Positions 16,092 through 25,596 of a DNA stretch of 64,000 nt are shown here, piece by piece (the first letter of the stretch is position 1; each line of letters begins with the position of its first letter). The DNA is from Peristeroidobacter agariperforans. Lineage in GTDB: Bacteria; Pseudomonadota; Gammaproteobacteria; Steroidobacterales; Steroidobacteraceae. The stretch covers positions 1 through 64,000 of the forward strand of contig NZ_RYFW01000001.1 of the NCBI RefSeq assembly GCF_004138335.1. The letters run 5' to 3'. Under the pieces are notes generated by a model. The model had not been told where the DNA came from, searched no databases, and worked only from the letters and a program-made list of their open reading frames with translations. Made by a program: the position numbers and the translations under genes.

Positions 16092-19000
16092 TCAGAAATT
16101 GAAACGGAAGCCGAGCCGGTAGATCGGCCCGGTCTTGTATTGCTCCACGGTGCGGCGCTTCGAGGCACCGTCGCCCAGCGGACTGCCCTCGTCGAACAGC
16201 ACCGGGTTGCCGTCGCCGTCCACGTCGCCGAGATCGATGAAGCGGCTGGTGAAATAGGTGCGGTGGTCCTGATCGGTCAGATTGACGGCATCGAAGGAGA
16301 TCGACAGCGAATCGTTGACGGCATAGATGGCCGAGAAATCCAGCGTGCTTCTGCCCTCCTGCCACAGCGCACCGTTGTTCCATGCACGCTGCGCGAGGAC
16401 ATCGGACGCCCCCTGATAGGCCAGGCGCAATTGATGGCCGCGCAGGCCCCAGAAAATGGTCGCGTTGTAACTGTGCTCGGGCGTGTAGGTCACCGGCAGG
16501 GCCGGCAGCAGCACGGAAGTATCGAGGGATGAGACTTCCTGATCGAACTCGCTCTTCTGATAGGTGTAGTTCATCTGCACGCCGAGCCCGGACAGGAAGC
16601 CGGGCAGCCCGCGATACTGCTGGATGTACTGCAGCTCCACGCCACGGATATCCGCGCCCTTGCCGTTCTTGATACGCGTGGTCACGAACTGGTTGCACAG
16701 CTGCGCCAGATCGTCCGAGAACACCCAGTCCTGCGCCAATTGGTTGCCACCCTGAATGCGCCTGGGCATGCAGCCGGCGAGATCATCCTCGGTGCGTATC
16801 AACCGGCTCAAATCGTAGGCAGGGGCATTCGGATCGAGCCCCAATCCGCGCAAGTCGTCCATATAGGTCACGATCTGCTCGGACTCCTCGAAGTTGGTCA
16901 TGTCCTTGTGGAACAGCCCCATCGACAGCAACGCGCCGGCGTCGAAGTACCATTCGAGGGAAACATCGAGGTTGACCGATTCGAGCGGATCCAGTTGCGG
17001 GTTGTAGAGCGTGATGGTGTTTCCGGCACGCACTCGGTCATCCCCCCAGACGGATTCCGTGACCTTGAAACCGGGGCGCAGCGAATCTATCTGCGGTCGT
17101 GACATCGTCTTGGAGGCGGCAAAGCGCGCCACGAGATTGTCGGCGAGGCGGTAGTTGACGTTCAGTGCCGGCAGGAAACGGTGGTACTCGTGCTCGCCCT
17201 CCACCTTGAACGAGCGCCGACTCTGATTGCTGGCCACCGGCCGACCGTTCGCATCGAGCGGGCGGTCCCCATAGACGTGGGCCGCCTCGGTGGAAACATC
17301 GCTGTGACGCCACAGCCACCACTCGGAATATTCCGGATGATTGCGCTCGGCGCGTGCATCGTAGCAAGGACGTTCGTCCGGGAGCCGCACATCGTCCGCG
17401 TACGAGGCAGTGCCGGATGTATCCCAGCCCTGTCCGTCGACGCGTGACCACCGAGTCTCTTCGTTATAGTCGGTGCCATAGAAGCGGATGTCGCTGCACG
17501 CCGGGTTCGATGGATCGCGCAACTGTTGAAGCACGAACGGATCGAAGACTCTGCCCAGGTTGCCCGGATCGAAATGGAAGTTGACGCCGGACGAGCCGCT
17601 CGCTTCGAGGTCTGTCCGCACGTAGCGAACGCCGACGTCGCCGTTCAAGCGATCGTCGAAATGGGCGAAGTTCAGCTTGAGATAGGTGGCGAAGTTTTCG
17701 AGTCGGGCGGCGCGCGTCTCGCTGTCATCCGGTATGAATGCGACATTGCGATTCCCAAGCGCGACGTCGAAGGCTCGAAACGCGGACACTGTCGGCCAGC
17801 CCCGCGTGACGGAATCGCGGGGATAGCCCAGCGACGACATGAAGTCACTCGCGCCGAGATTCCCGCCGGTGGCGATCAAGGTTGCCGGTATGTCCGAGAG
17901 GCCGTTCGGGGCGACCAGGGGCAAGCCGGTCTGTGGATTGGTCACGATGACGCCCTCGCCTACGGCGTTGAACGTGCCTGCCTGATTGTCCACGTACTTA
18001 TCGATGGTCGAGTAACGTGCGCCGAACTCGATGCCGCGAATGCTGCCGGCGTCGACGAGCCAGTCGAAGTCCAGATAGGCGCTCTCCTGCTTGTCTTCCA
18101 CGGTGACGACGTTACGTTGCATGAACGCCAGGTGTTGCGCCTGCAGGTCGCTCGGGTTGAAGCCCGTAGTGGAGCTGTTGTCCCAGACATGTCCGTTGCC
18201 CGGCAGCGGTTCGGTGGTGGGGCCGTAATCCACCTGGCCCTGCCCCGCCACCAGGCGGCAGCGTCCCTGGGTGCAGTCGTAGCCCACCGGCTCGAGCTGG
18301 GACGGGTCGGTCCAGAACAGCAGCCAGGGATTGATGCTCGCGTAGTTCTGCAGATTGACGTAGACGGACTGGTCCGGGATCCGCTCGGCCTTGGTGCGGC
18401 TCACGCCCGTCCGGAGGCTCAGCCGGTCGGTCAAGTCCTGCGCCAGATCCACGGACAGCAGCGCGTTGCGATTGGTGTACTCGCTCTGCGATTGCGACAG
18501 ATCGCCCAACGCGTTGCGATTGAGATATTTGGTGAATGTGCGTGTGTCTGGATCGTAGGTATGCCAGTCCTGCTGGGGATCGGTGTACGGCGCCGGAATG
18601 CCCGTGAACAGGCTCGCCAGCGGCTCGCCTGCCACCAGATTGTCGTGATCGGGAGCGCGCGTTTTTACTCCGTGCATCGACTCCTTGACCGCTTGTTCGC
18701 TCCACGTGGCATTCAGCGATAGCAGTGTGCGGTCGGTCGCCTGCCACTGCGCGGCGAAATCGATGCCGTGACGGTTGCGCTCGTTTCTGAAGAGCTCGTA
18801 GTTGGAGTCCTGCGCGACCAGCCCGGTCACATCGTTGAGGAGATTGCCCGCGGGGTCGCTCGCCAGGCGTGAGTTGCGGGCGATATAACTGGAGACGCGA
18901 AACTGATCGCGCCGGATCGAATATGTCTCGTCGAACGCGGTCAACAGCAATCCGAGCGTGTCGCCCGCGAACTTCTGCGAGATGCTGCCCGAAAGCTTGT

Positions 19001-19598
19001 AATCCTCGCTGCCGGACAGCTCTCCGTAACGACCTTGCAGGGTCACGACGCGGACATTGCGGTCGAGTTCGAGCGGCTTGGGGGTCTCCAGGTACACCAG
19101 GCCGCCGAGCGCACCTTCGATATGGTCAGCGCTCGGCGCCTTGATCACCACGATCTTCTGGATGATGTCCGATGAGTACGCGGACAGATCGATGCCTTGG
19201 CTGAAGTCCGTGGTGCTCATCTGCACGCCGTTCAGCAAGATGACATTCTGCTGAGGATTGGCGCCGCGGATCGAGATCTGCGTTCCCTCACCGTCGACGC
19301 TCTGCGTGGTCACGCCGGTCACCCTGGACAGGGCGTCGGCGATGCTCTGGTCGGTGGACTTGCCGATATCCTCGGCATTGATCGTATCGCCGATATTGGC
19401 GTTGGCGCGCTTGTCCTCGATCGATTCCTCGATGCTGCGCCGGATGCCCTGAACCACCACCTCTTCGAGCACGGGAGTCGTGCTGGTCGTGCTTCGCGGC
19501 GGATCGGCTGCCGTTGCGCTCGCCGACGCACAACACCAAGCGGCAGTGACCGCCGCGGGAACTACGCAACGACACGCCGCAGCGCTAGCAATCTTCAT
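16092..19598 (-). CDS. TonB-dependent receptor, oligosaccharide uptake (large)
   Basis: 1168 residues, starting at the ATG at 19598 after a strong GGAGGGGGAG. A signal peptide with an Ala-rich core comes first, then a TonB box-like segment (VLEEVVVQG), the plug (IGDTINAEDIGKSTDQSIAD to QISIRGANPQQNVILLNGVQ), and a 22-strand barrel ending in the aromatic signature GFRFNF. It belongs to the large carbohydrate-type receptors of Xanthomonadales and Caulobacterales. It heads the operon with the GH86 gene, about 100 bases behind the palindrome at 19701, so it most likely imports agaro- or porphyran-oligosaccharides. Confidence 0.9.
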   Translation of the reverse strand: MKIASAAACRCVVPAAVTAAWCCASASATAADPPRSTTSTTPVLEEVVVQGIRRSIEESIEDKRANANIGDTINAEDIGKSTDQSIADALSRVTGVTTQSVDGEGTQISIRGANPQQNVILLNGVQMSTTDFSQGIDLSAYSSDIIQKIVVIKAPSADHIEGALGGLVYLETPKPLELDRNVRVVTLQGRYGELSGSEDYKLSGSISQKFAGDTLGLLLTAFDETYSIRRDQFRVSSYIARNSRLASDPAGNLLNDVTGLVAQDSNYELFRNERNRHGIDFAAQWQATDRTLLSLNATWSEQAVKESMHGVKTRAPDHDNLVAGEPLASLFTGIPAPYTDPQQDWHTYDPDTRTFTKYLNRNALGDLSQSQSEYTNRNALLSVDLAQDLTDRLSLRTGVSRTKAERIPDQSVYVNLQNYASINPWLLFWTDPSQLEPVGYDCTQGRCRLVAGQGQVDYGPTTEPLPGNGHVWDNSSTTGFNPSDLQAQHLAFMQRNVVTVEDKQESAYLDFDWLVDAGSIRGIEFGARYSTIDKYVDNQAGTFNAVGEGVIVTNPQTGLPLVAPNGLSDIPATLIATGGNLGASDFMSSLGYPRDSVTRGWPTVSAFRAFDVALGNRNVAFIPDDSETRAARLENFATYLKLNFAHFDDRLNGDVGVRYVRTDLEASGSSGVNFHFDPGNLGRVFDPFVLQQLRDPSNPACSDIRFYGTDYNEETRWSRVDGQGWDTSGTASYADDVRLPDERPCYDARAERNHPEYSEWWLWRHSDVSTEAAHVYGDRPLDANGRPVASNQSRRSFKVEGEHEYHRFLPALNVNYRLADNLVARFAASKTMSRPQIDSLRPGFKVTESVWGDDRVRAGNTITLYNPQLDPLESVNLDVSLEWYFDAGALLSMGLFHKDMTNFEESEQIVTYMDDLRGLGLDPNAPAYDLSRLIRTEDDLAGCMPRRIQGGNQLAQDWVFSDDLAQLCNQFVTTRIKNGKGADIRGVELQYIQQYRGLPGFLSGLGVQMNYTYQKSEFDQEVSSLDTSVLLPALPVTYTPEHSYNATIFWGLRGHQLRLAYQGASDVLAQRAWNNGALWQEGRSTLDFSAIYAVNDSLSISFDAVNLTDQDHRTYFTSRFIDLGDVDGDGNPVLFDEGSPLGDGASKRRTVEQYKTGPIYRLGFRFNF

Positions 19599-19700
19599 GG
19601 TCTCCCCCTCCAGCGATTTTATTCTTGAGCCGCTTGCGGGACGCAGCCAGAGGCGCGTTCTCCGTGCAGCCTGGTCATATGTTGTAATGCTACTTGTCAA

Positions 19701-19717
19701 TTGTCAACAGTCGACAG
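19701..19717. promoter_or_regulatory. Putative GntR operator 1 (TBDR-GH86 promoter)
   Basis: TTGTCAACAGTCGACAG, matching TTGTC-N7-GACAA with one mismatch, 103 bases upstream of the receptor start. It lies in an AT-rich patch, and extra half-sites (TTGTCAA before it, AGTCAACAA after it) extend it on both sides. Near-identical sites precede four other transcription units of this locus. Confidence 0.65.
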
Positions 19718-19946
19718 TCAACAACTGGCTACAGACCGAAAACACGCGGCTGAACGAGCAGGCACGCGGCGTCTCGTGCGCCGAGGACGGGGGGATCGAA
19801 AAGGCAGGTGCGTTCGGCGGGGTGTCGAGAGATGGAAATCGAGTACCGGGCGATTGCCCGCCGGCTATGCGCGCTGAACGGGCGGCAGCGGTGCTCGTGG
19901 CTCGGCGCCGGCGCTGAGCATGTCGCGCCGGGAATGCCTGGCTCTG

Positions 19947-20558
19947 CTAGCGAATATTGGCTTCGAGCGCGGCGACGGCCGCGCTCGCATCCGCCTTGCG
20001 GATGGCATCGAGAATTTTCTTGTGCTCGGCAATCGCCTGTTTCGGCGTGCTGATCCGCTTGTAGTTCATGCGCATTCGCAACACGATCGGTTGCCAGAGG
20101 TTCACCAGGTCCTCACCGCCCGCCGCCATGACGATGACTCTGTGAAAAGCGATGTCGGCGTGCGTGACTTCCGCGAAATCCCCTGCCTCCAGCCGCTCCG
20201 AAAGATCCTTGAAGGCCGCCGTAAGATCATCGAGCAATTGCGTGGGACGCGCACGGATCGCCTGTCGGATCGCGAACGTCTCGATTGCCAGACGCAGCTT
20301 GATCATCAACGCTTGCAGATCGGTCGAGGGCACGTTGTTGACCGTGCTGCCGCGATTGGCTCGGTTGACGATCAAGCCCTCCTTGGACAACTCCAGCAAG
20401 ACATCGCGAATGCGGCCGCGGGACACACCGAACCGCTGCGCCAGCGCCTCCTCGGTGATCTTCTGATTGGGCGCCAAGGCTCCGGAAATGATGTCGAGAC
20501 GCAGCCGTTCGGCAATCTGCTCACGTACCTGGACGATCACGGCACCGTTTGTTTTCAT
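19947..20558 (-). CDS. GntR-family regulator, FCD (FadR) subfamily; likely regulator of the locus
   Basis: 203 residues. The N-terminal winged helix (ERLRLDIISGALAPNQKITE, EEALAQRFGVSRGRIRDVL) is the GntR signature. The C-terminal all-helical FCD domain has the metal/ligand residues HADIAFHRVI and AEHKKILDAI. FCD regulators usually bind sugar acids or other small acids and repress catabolic operons. It is the last gene of the GH50 operon on the minus strand, about 90 bases after the ACS transporter. The palindromes upstream of five locus promoters are the obvious candidate targets. A 2-keto-3-deoxy acid or galactonate is a plausible inducer. Confidence 0.9.
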   Translation of the reverse strand: MKTNGAVIVQVREQIAERLRLDIISGALAPNQKITEEALAQRFGVSRGRIRDVLLELSKEGLIVNRANRGSTVNNVPSTDLQALMIKLRLAIETFAIRQAIRARPTQLLDDLTAAFKDLSERLEAGDFAEVTHADIAFHRVIVMAAGGEDLVNLWQPIVLRMRMNYKRISTPKQAIAEHKKILDAIRKADASAAVAALEANIR

Positions 20559-20648
20559 CTTCGCAGTGGCCCCCTCTGGGCCGTCGTTCGCGTAGCGGCG
20601 AGTGTCGGGAGAACGAGCATGCGCCCCGCCGCCTGCGCGAGATTTTCC

Positions 20649-21980
20649 CTATGGATGGGATTGGCCGATCGCATTCGGCAATCTGCCGTCGATCCCGCTC
20701 ATCAGCACGGTATAGCAAGCGAAGCCAACCATGCCGACCGCGCCAATATACGCCATGGCGGCGCTGAAGTCTCCGCCGCGCACGAGCATTCCGATCGCGA
20801 TCGGAGTCACCGCCGCCGACAGTCCTCCGACCAGATTGAAGACTCCTCCGACCAGACCGAGGTGACCGGGCGGCGCGAGCATCGAAACGAACACCCAGTT
20901 GATGGAGGCCAGCCCGTTGCCGAAAAAGGCGATTGCCATGATCGCCAGCACCGTCGCGTCATCGCCAACGTAAGGGATCGCGAGCACGGCGCCTGACAGC
21001 GCCATGCCGGTCAACACGGGAGCCTTGCGAGCCAGTCCATTGGATACGCCGTTGCGCACCAGCCAGTCGGACACCAGCCCGGCAAGCACCACGCCGCCCA
21101 TTGCGGCGAGGAAGGGCACGGCAGTCATTGCGCCGATACTCTCGAACTGCATCCCTCTTGCTTGCACCAGGTACGACGGGAACCAGGTGAGAAAGAACGC
21201 GGTGAGCGTGCCGATACAGAACTGCCCGCAGTACAGGCCCCAAAGCGCTCGGTGCGAGAACGCATGCTTCAGATCGCTCGCGACGAACACGAATCGGGGT
21301 GCTTGCGTCGGCCGCTTCCAATCCAGCAGAGCTCCACCGGAGCGCAACGCCGAGAGATCGGCGTCAGTGAGTTTCGAATCCTGGTCCGGATCCCGATAGA
21401 ACGAGTGCCACACCCAGGCCCAGAGGATACCGATCGCGCCGCAGGCGAAAAACAGCGCGCGCCAGCCAAAGGTCGCCTGGAAGGCCACCAGCACCGGCGC
21501 CAATCCGGCCAGGCCCAGAAACTGGCCGGAGGTATAGATGCCGATCGCTCCAGCTCTACGGTCCGCGACGAACCAGCTGCTGACCACCCGGTTGTTGATG
21601 GGATAGGAGGGTGCCTCGAAGATACCGACGAGAACCCGACACACCACCAGCCACGCGAACGACGCTGCCATTCCCTGCGCGAGCGTAGCCAGGGACCAGC
21701 ACACTAGCAGCGCAGGATAGAGCACGCGCGGCCGCACCCGATCCGCCAGAATTCCGCCGGGCAACTGGCAGAGGGAATAGCTCCAGGCGAAAGCAGAGAA
21801 GAGCAGTCCCATCTGCGCCGGGGACAGGGCCAGCTCCGCCGCCAGGCCGATCGCGGCGATCGAGATGTTGGTACGGTCGAGATAGTTGATGACGACGGTG
21901 ACGAGCACCGCCACGAGCATCAGGCGCGAGCGCCGCGTAACTGAAGGTGAATGCACGATGGTGATCGACCACGGCGACAC
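20649..21980 (-). CDS. MFS transporter, ACS (sugar-acid:H+ symporter) family
   Basis: 443 residues with twelve predicted membrane helices. INYLDRTNISIAAIG in helix 1 and the DRVRPR loop between helices 2 and 3 match the anion:cation symporter family that includes DgoT, GudP and ExuT. The likely substrate in this setting is galactonate or another sugar acid derived from agar. It lies between the galactonate dehydratase-like gene (17 bases upstream) and the GntR gene. The start at 21980 is a GTG with GAGGAG upstream; a later in-frame GTG at 21956 would also spare helix 1. Confidence 0.85.
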   Translation of the reverse strand: MSPWSITIVHSPSVTRRSRLMLVAVLVTVVINYLDRTNISIAAIGLAAELALSPAQMGLLFSAFAWSYSLCQLPGGILADRVRPRVLYPALLVCWSLATLAQGMAASFAWLVVCRVLVGIFEAPSYPINNRVVSSWFVADRRAGAIGIYTSGQFLGLAGLAPVLVAFQATFGWRALFFACGAIGILWAWVWHSFYRDPDQDSKLTDADLSALRSGGALLDWKRPTQAPRFVFVASDLKHAFSHRALWGLYCGQFCIGTLTAFFLTWFPSYLVQARGMQFESIGAMTAVPFLAAMGGVVLAGLVSDWLVRNGVSNGLARKAPVLTGMALSGAVLAIPYVGDDATVLAIMAIAFFGNGLASINWVFVSMLAPPGHLGLVGGVFNLVGGLSAAVTPIAIGMLVRGGDFSAAMAYIGAVGMVGFACYTVLMSGIDGRLPNAIGQSHP

Positions 21981-21996
21981 TTGCGGCGCCTACTCC

Positions 21997-23142
21997 TCAC
22001 CAGTTTGTATAAGAACCGTCCGGCTTGTAGCGGCGCGGCGGCTCCCAGTACGAGAAGCTCGCCGAGCGCACCGCGGACTCATCGACCTCGATGCCCAGAC
22101 CGGGGGACTGATTCACCAGGAAGTGAGTTCCCTCCAGGCGCGGGCGCACTGGAAACAGACGATCGTACGCCGACGTGTCGAGACCGTAGGGATCGACTTC
22201 GCACCAGGCGAGGTTGGGTATCGCGGCACATAGTTGTATGGTGGCCGCCGTACAGAGCGGGCTCAGCGGATCGTGCGGCATCACGTCGATGTAGTGAGTT
22301 TCGGCCAGCGAGGCAATGCGCATGGCTTCGCTGAGGCCGCCGACGTTGCAGACGTCGATGCGTGCGAAGCTCGTTATATCCTGTTCGATGTACGGCGCAA
22401 AATCCCAGCGGGATGCGAACTCTTCACCAATGGCCAAAGGGATCTGAGTCATGTGCTTCAGCGCCTGGTATGCCCCGGGCGTTTGCTGGCGAATCGGCTC
22501 CTCCAGGAAATCCAACGTCCCCGGCGGCATGCGCTGACAGAACGACGCAGCCTCGGCGACCTGCAGCCGGTGATGAAAGTCGATGCCCAGGACGATACTG
22601 CTGCCCAGCGCCGTGCGAAGCTCCGTCAGGGCCGTCGCCGCCTGGGCCAACGCCTTGCGAGGATCGAAGATCGACTCGTCACCGCGGCCCGCGATGGTTG
22701 CGCGAATGCAGTCCCAACCCAGATCGCGCAGCGCGATTCCGTCGGCGATCAGACGGTCATCCATCGGCGCCGTGCTGGTGATGAAACAAGGGATGCGATC
22801 GCGCTGCATGCCGCCCAGCAATCGGTGCACCGGAACGCCCAGCGCCTTGCCTGCGATGTCCCATAACGCGATGTCGATCGCGGAGATCGCCGCGGTGATC
22901 GTGCGGCCGCCCTCAAAATACTGGCCGCGATACAGTTCCTGCCAGATGGCGCCGATACGCGTGGCGTCTTTTCCCACCAGGAATTCCTTGAAGTGACGGA
23001 CCATGCCCGCGACGGCCTGCTCCCGGCTCGACAGCCCCGCCTCGCCCCACCCGGCGATTCCGGCGTCGGTGTCGACCTTCACCAGACAGATATTTCGATG
23101 GCCCGCGTTGATCGCAAAGGCCGTGACATCGCTGATTTTCAT
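21997..23142 (-). CDS. dgoD: D-galactonate dehydratase-like enzyme (enolase superfamily)
   Basis: 381 residues. The capping domain begins MKISDVTAFAINAGHRNICL. Hallmarks of galactonate dehydratase are visible: VLGIDFHHR (metal Asp plus the catalytic His of DgoD), DFLEEPI and AIGEEF (metal Glu residues), and DVMPHDPLSPL with the second catalytic His. The end GLGIEVDESAV also fits. Unlike DgoD, the KxK-type strand reads DCIRATIAG and the DLSHAGG strand reads DVCNVGG, so a related sugar acid is possible. It should convert galactonate to 2-keto-3-deoxygalactonate, feeding DgoK and DgoA in the divergent operon. Confidence 0.75.
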   Translation of the reverse strand: MKISDVTAFAINAGHRNICLVKVDTDAGIAGWGEAGLSSREQAVAGMVRHFKEFLVGKDATRIGAIWQELYRGQYFEGGRTITAAISAIDIALWDIAGKALGVPVHRLLGGMQRDRIPCFITSTAPMDDRLIADGIALRDLGWDCIRATIAGRGDESIFDPRKALAQAATALTELRTALGSSIVLGIDFHHRLQVAEAASFCQRMPPGTLDFLEEPIRQQTPGAYQALKHMTQIPLAIGEEFASRWDFAPYIEQDITSFARIDVCNVGGLSEAMRIASLAETHYIDVMPHDPLSPLCTAATIQLCAAIPNLAWCEVDPYGLDTSAYDRLFPVRPRLEGTHFLVNQSPGLGIEVDESAVRSASFSYWEPPRRYKPDGSYTNW

Positions 23143-23185
23143 TTGCCGTACTGCTGCACGTAGAACGCCGCCATGTGGTCAATCG

Positions 23186-23974
23186 TCATTTCAGCTGGGA
23201 ATCCCGGCACAGCTGCGCCGCCAGCCCGTGGTCGGCGATCAACTCTGCGCCCGTCATCGCCGCCGCGCCGTCTGAAACCAGGAACGCTGCAAGCGCGCCG
23301 ATCTCGTGAACAGTGGCAAAGCGCGCGTCGGCGTGCATCGCGTTGAACGTACTTTCCAGCGACGGCGTATCGGCAATGATCTTTTCGACCGCTTCGGTGC
23401 GGGTCAGGCCCGGGCTCAGGGTGTTCACGCGAATACCGCGTGGCCCGAGACTCCAGCACATCGCACGCGTCATCGCGGAGATAGCGCCCTTGGTGGCCGC
23501 ATACATTTCGTAGCCCGCAACGCTCGATACCGAGTGGTTGGAGGAAATGTTCAGGATTGCGGAGCCCCGCGGCATGGCAGGAACGAGTGCGCGGGACAGC
23601 AAAAAGATCGAGCGAACATTCGTTTGCCACAGCACGTCCAGGTCGCTTTCCGAGAACTCCAGGAAGTCGCCCTCGATGGTCACTCCCGCATTGTTGATTA
23701 ACGCATCGACTCTGCCATACGTCGCAACGGCGCAGGCGGCAAACTCCCGGATGCTGCCAGGATCGGCTACGTCGAGACGGTGGAACTTCGCTTCAGCGCC
23801 CTGCTCGCGGAGCTGCCGCGCCTTGGCCTCCCCTTCCGGATTGCGCTGACCGAAGAAGACCGTCGCCCCCGCCTGCGCGCAGCACTGAGCGATGCCCCAG
23901 CCGATGCCGGCGCCGCCCCCGGTGAGTACCACAACCTTGCCGGCAAGAGAGCTGCCCGGTAGCTGCCCATTCAT
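23186..23974 (-). CDS. SDR-family dehydrogenase, candidate galactose 1-dehydrogenase
   Basis: 262 residues from the ATG at 23974, whose A is the last base of the preceding transporter's TGA. The NAD(P) motif is TGGGAGIG (VVVLTGGGAGIGWGI); INNAGV, the catalytic Ser in ISSNHS and YAATK complete the classical SDR set. FFGQRN after the second strand suggests an Arg that could favour NADP. In an operon with a galactonate dehydratase and near an SMP-30 lactonase, oxidation of D-galactose to the lactone is the most economical role. The sequence itself does not fix the substrate. Confidence 0.75.
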   Translation of the reverse strand: MNGQLPGSSLAGKVVVLTGGGAGIGWGIAQCCAQAGATVFFGQRNPEGEAKARQLREQGAEAKFHRLDVADPGSIREFAACAVATYGRVDALINNAGVTIEGDFLEFSESDLDVLWQTNVRSIFLLSRALVPAMPRGSAILNISSNHSVSSVAGYEMYAATKGAISAMTRAMCWSLGPRGIRVNTLSPGLTRTEAVEKIIADTPSLESTFNAMHADARFATVHEIGALAAFLVSDGAAAMTGAELIADHGLAAQLCRDSQLK

Positions 23975-25596
23975 CAATGCGCTCCTCTCATCTCGGTGGC
24001 GATCTGCTCGATCGAACGGCCCTTGGTTTCCGGCAGCAGCCGCACCAGCACGGCGAGCCCGATCAGAACCGAGGCGGCATAAGACACGAAAATCGCTACT
24101 GCGCCCCAGGTGGCGAGTTGCCACGGAAAGAACTGCTGGACCAGATAACTCAGCACGCTGGTGATCAGTGCACAGGCCGGAATCGCGACACCCCGCACGT
24201 CTGTCGGAAAGATCTCGGAAAGTATCACCCACATGATGGGTCCGATGGAAAACTGAAAGGCGGCGATGAAGGCCATGATGCCGCCCAGGACCAGCCACAC
24301 GTTGATGTGAGTGGCGGCCTGCATCAGCTCCGCCTGGTGTACATGCGCGACCGATCGACCCAGCGCGGCCGACAGCTCACTCTTGAGCTCCACGTCGTTG
24401 GCGAATGTGCGTCCGACCAGTGACGCGAGCGCCGTACGATCGATGGTTGCAGGCAATACCTCGACCGCTGGCGCCTCGATCCTGTACGTAGCCATCGCGA
24501 ATCCGATCGCGCACGCCGCAAGGCTGACGGCCGCTGTTCCCAGTCCGATCACCAGCAGCGTCTTGCGGCCGAGCCTGTCGATGAGCCCCAGCGCGAGCGC
24601 AGTCGCCAGCACGCTGACCACGCCGATCAACACCGATTGCAGGAACGAGGCGTCGACCCCCACGCCCAATTGCTCGAACACGTGCGGGGCGTAGAACATG
24701 ATGGCGTTGATCCCGGTCGTGGGCTGCACGGCGGCAATTACGACACCTACTACAGTGGCGCGGCGTAGGGCTGGTTGGAACATGTGCCGCAGCTGCTGAG
24801 CCGTGCTTGCGCTCCGCGTCTCGGTCCGTCCCTTGTCGAGTGTCCCCTCGATCTCACGCAAGGCCTCCGGAACCGCAGACTCGGGCATCAATCGGCAGAG
24901 CACGCTGCGCGCCCGCTCTCGCTCTCCTTTCAACATCAGCCAGCGGGGGCTTTCAGGAATGCGCCACAACAGCGCGATCCACAGGATCGCAGGTGGAATT
25001 TGCATGCCGAGCATCCACTGCCAGGTATATCGGTCCAGCCCGAGCTGGGGCGCCCATTCGCTGCTGGCCCAACCTTGAATGAGATAGTTGAGCAGGTACG
25101 CCGCGAACAGACCCAGCACGATGTTGAGCTGATTGATGGCTACGAGCCGGCCGCGTCTGGCGGGCGGAGCAATCTCCCCCACATACATCGACGAAACCGA
25201 CAGCGAGGCAAATGCCAAGCCACCGAGGAAGCGCGCCGCCGTGAGCTGCACGAAGCTCTGCGAGAGGACCGATGCCACTGCAGAGAGCAGGTACAAGGAT
25301 CCGATGATCAGCAACGTCTTGCGCCGACCCAGCCGGTCGCAAACATACCCGGTTGCCAGCAACGCGAAGATCACACCGAAGCCAGGTGCGCTGACGATGG
25401 CGCCGAGCTGGATGGCGTCGAGATCGAACTGCTGCATGATGTAACGGACGGTCCCGGAGATCAGCGCGGCGTCGAGGCCGAACACGAAACCGCCGAACGA
25501 CACCATGATCGCCAGCACCAGGGCGCGGCGATCGGTGGGTATCGCCGAGCCGCGCTCCACCGGCGCCGCCAGGATCGCCCCCATGTCATTTGCCAT
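23974..25596 (-). CDS. MFS sugar porter (SP family), galactose-type symporter
   Basis: 540 residues. Sugar-porter signatures are present: GFVFGLDAALISG in helix 1, DRLGRRKTLL, PESPRWLMLKGE after helix 6, QPTTGINAIMFYAP in helix 7 and LLPETKGRSIE at the end. It is about 60-70 residues longer than typical members because of an insertion between helices 9 and 10 (about 370-435, from YRIEAPAVEVLP to HQAELMQAATH). It should carry galactose or a small agar saccharide across the inner membrane. It overlaps the GH50 stop by 11 bases at its start and touches the SDR start at its end. Confidence 0.9.
   Translation of the reverse strand: MANDMGAILAAPVERGSAIPTDRRALVLAIMVSFGGFVFGLDAALISGTVRYIMQQFDLDAIQLGAIVSAPGFGVIFALLATGYVCDRLGRRKTLLIIGSLYLLSAVASVLSQSFVQLTAARFLGGLAFASLSVSSMYVGEIAPPARRGRLVAINQLNIVLGLFAAYLLNYLIQGWASSEWAPQLGLDRYTWQWMLGMQIPPAILWIALLWRIPESPRWLMLKGERERARSVLCRLMPESAVPEALREIEGTLDKGRTETRSASTAQQLRHMFQPALRRATVVGVVIAAVQPTTGINAIMFYAPHVFEQLGVGVDASFLQSVLIGVVSVLATALALGLIDRLGRKTLLVIGLGTAAVSLAACAIGFAMATYRIEAPAVEVLPATIDRTALASLVGRTFANDVELKSELSAALGRSVAHVHQAELMQAATHINVWLVLGGIMAFIAAFQFSIGPIMWVILSEIFPTDVRGVAIPACALITSVLSYLVQQFFPWQLATWGAVAIFVSYAASVLIGLAVLVRLLPETKGRSIEQIATEMRGAH

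Noticed and set aside
14567-16102. Long plus-strand ORF of 511 codons
   Set aside because: It is the antisense of the GH86 agarase gene, has Arg/His/Val-rich composition and no recognisable motif; GC-rich codon bias opens this frame.
17526-18722. Plus-strand ORF of 398 codons
   Set aside because: Antisense of the first TonB receptor, no motif.
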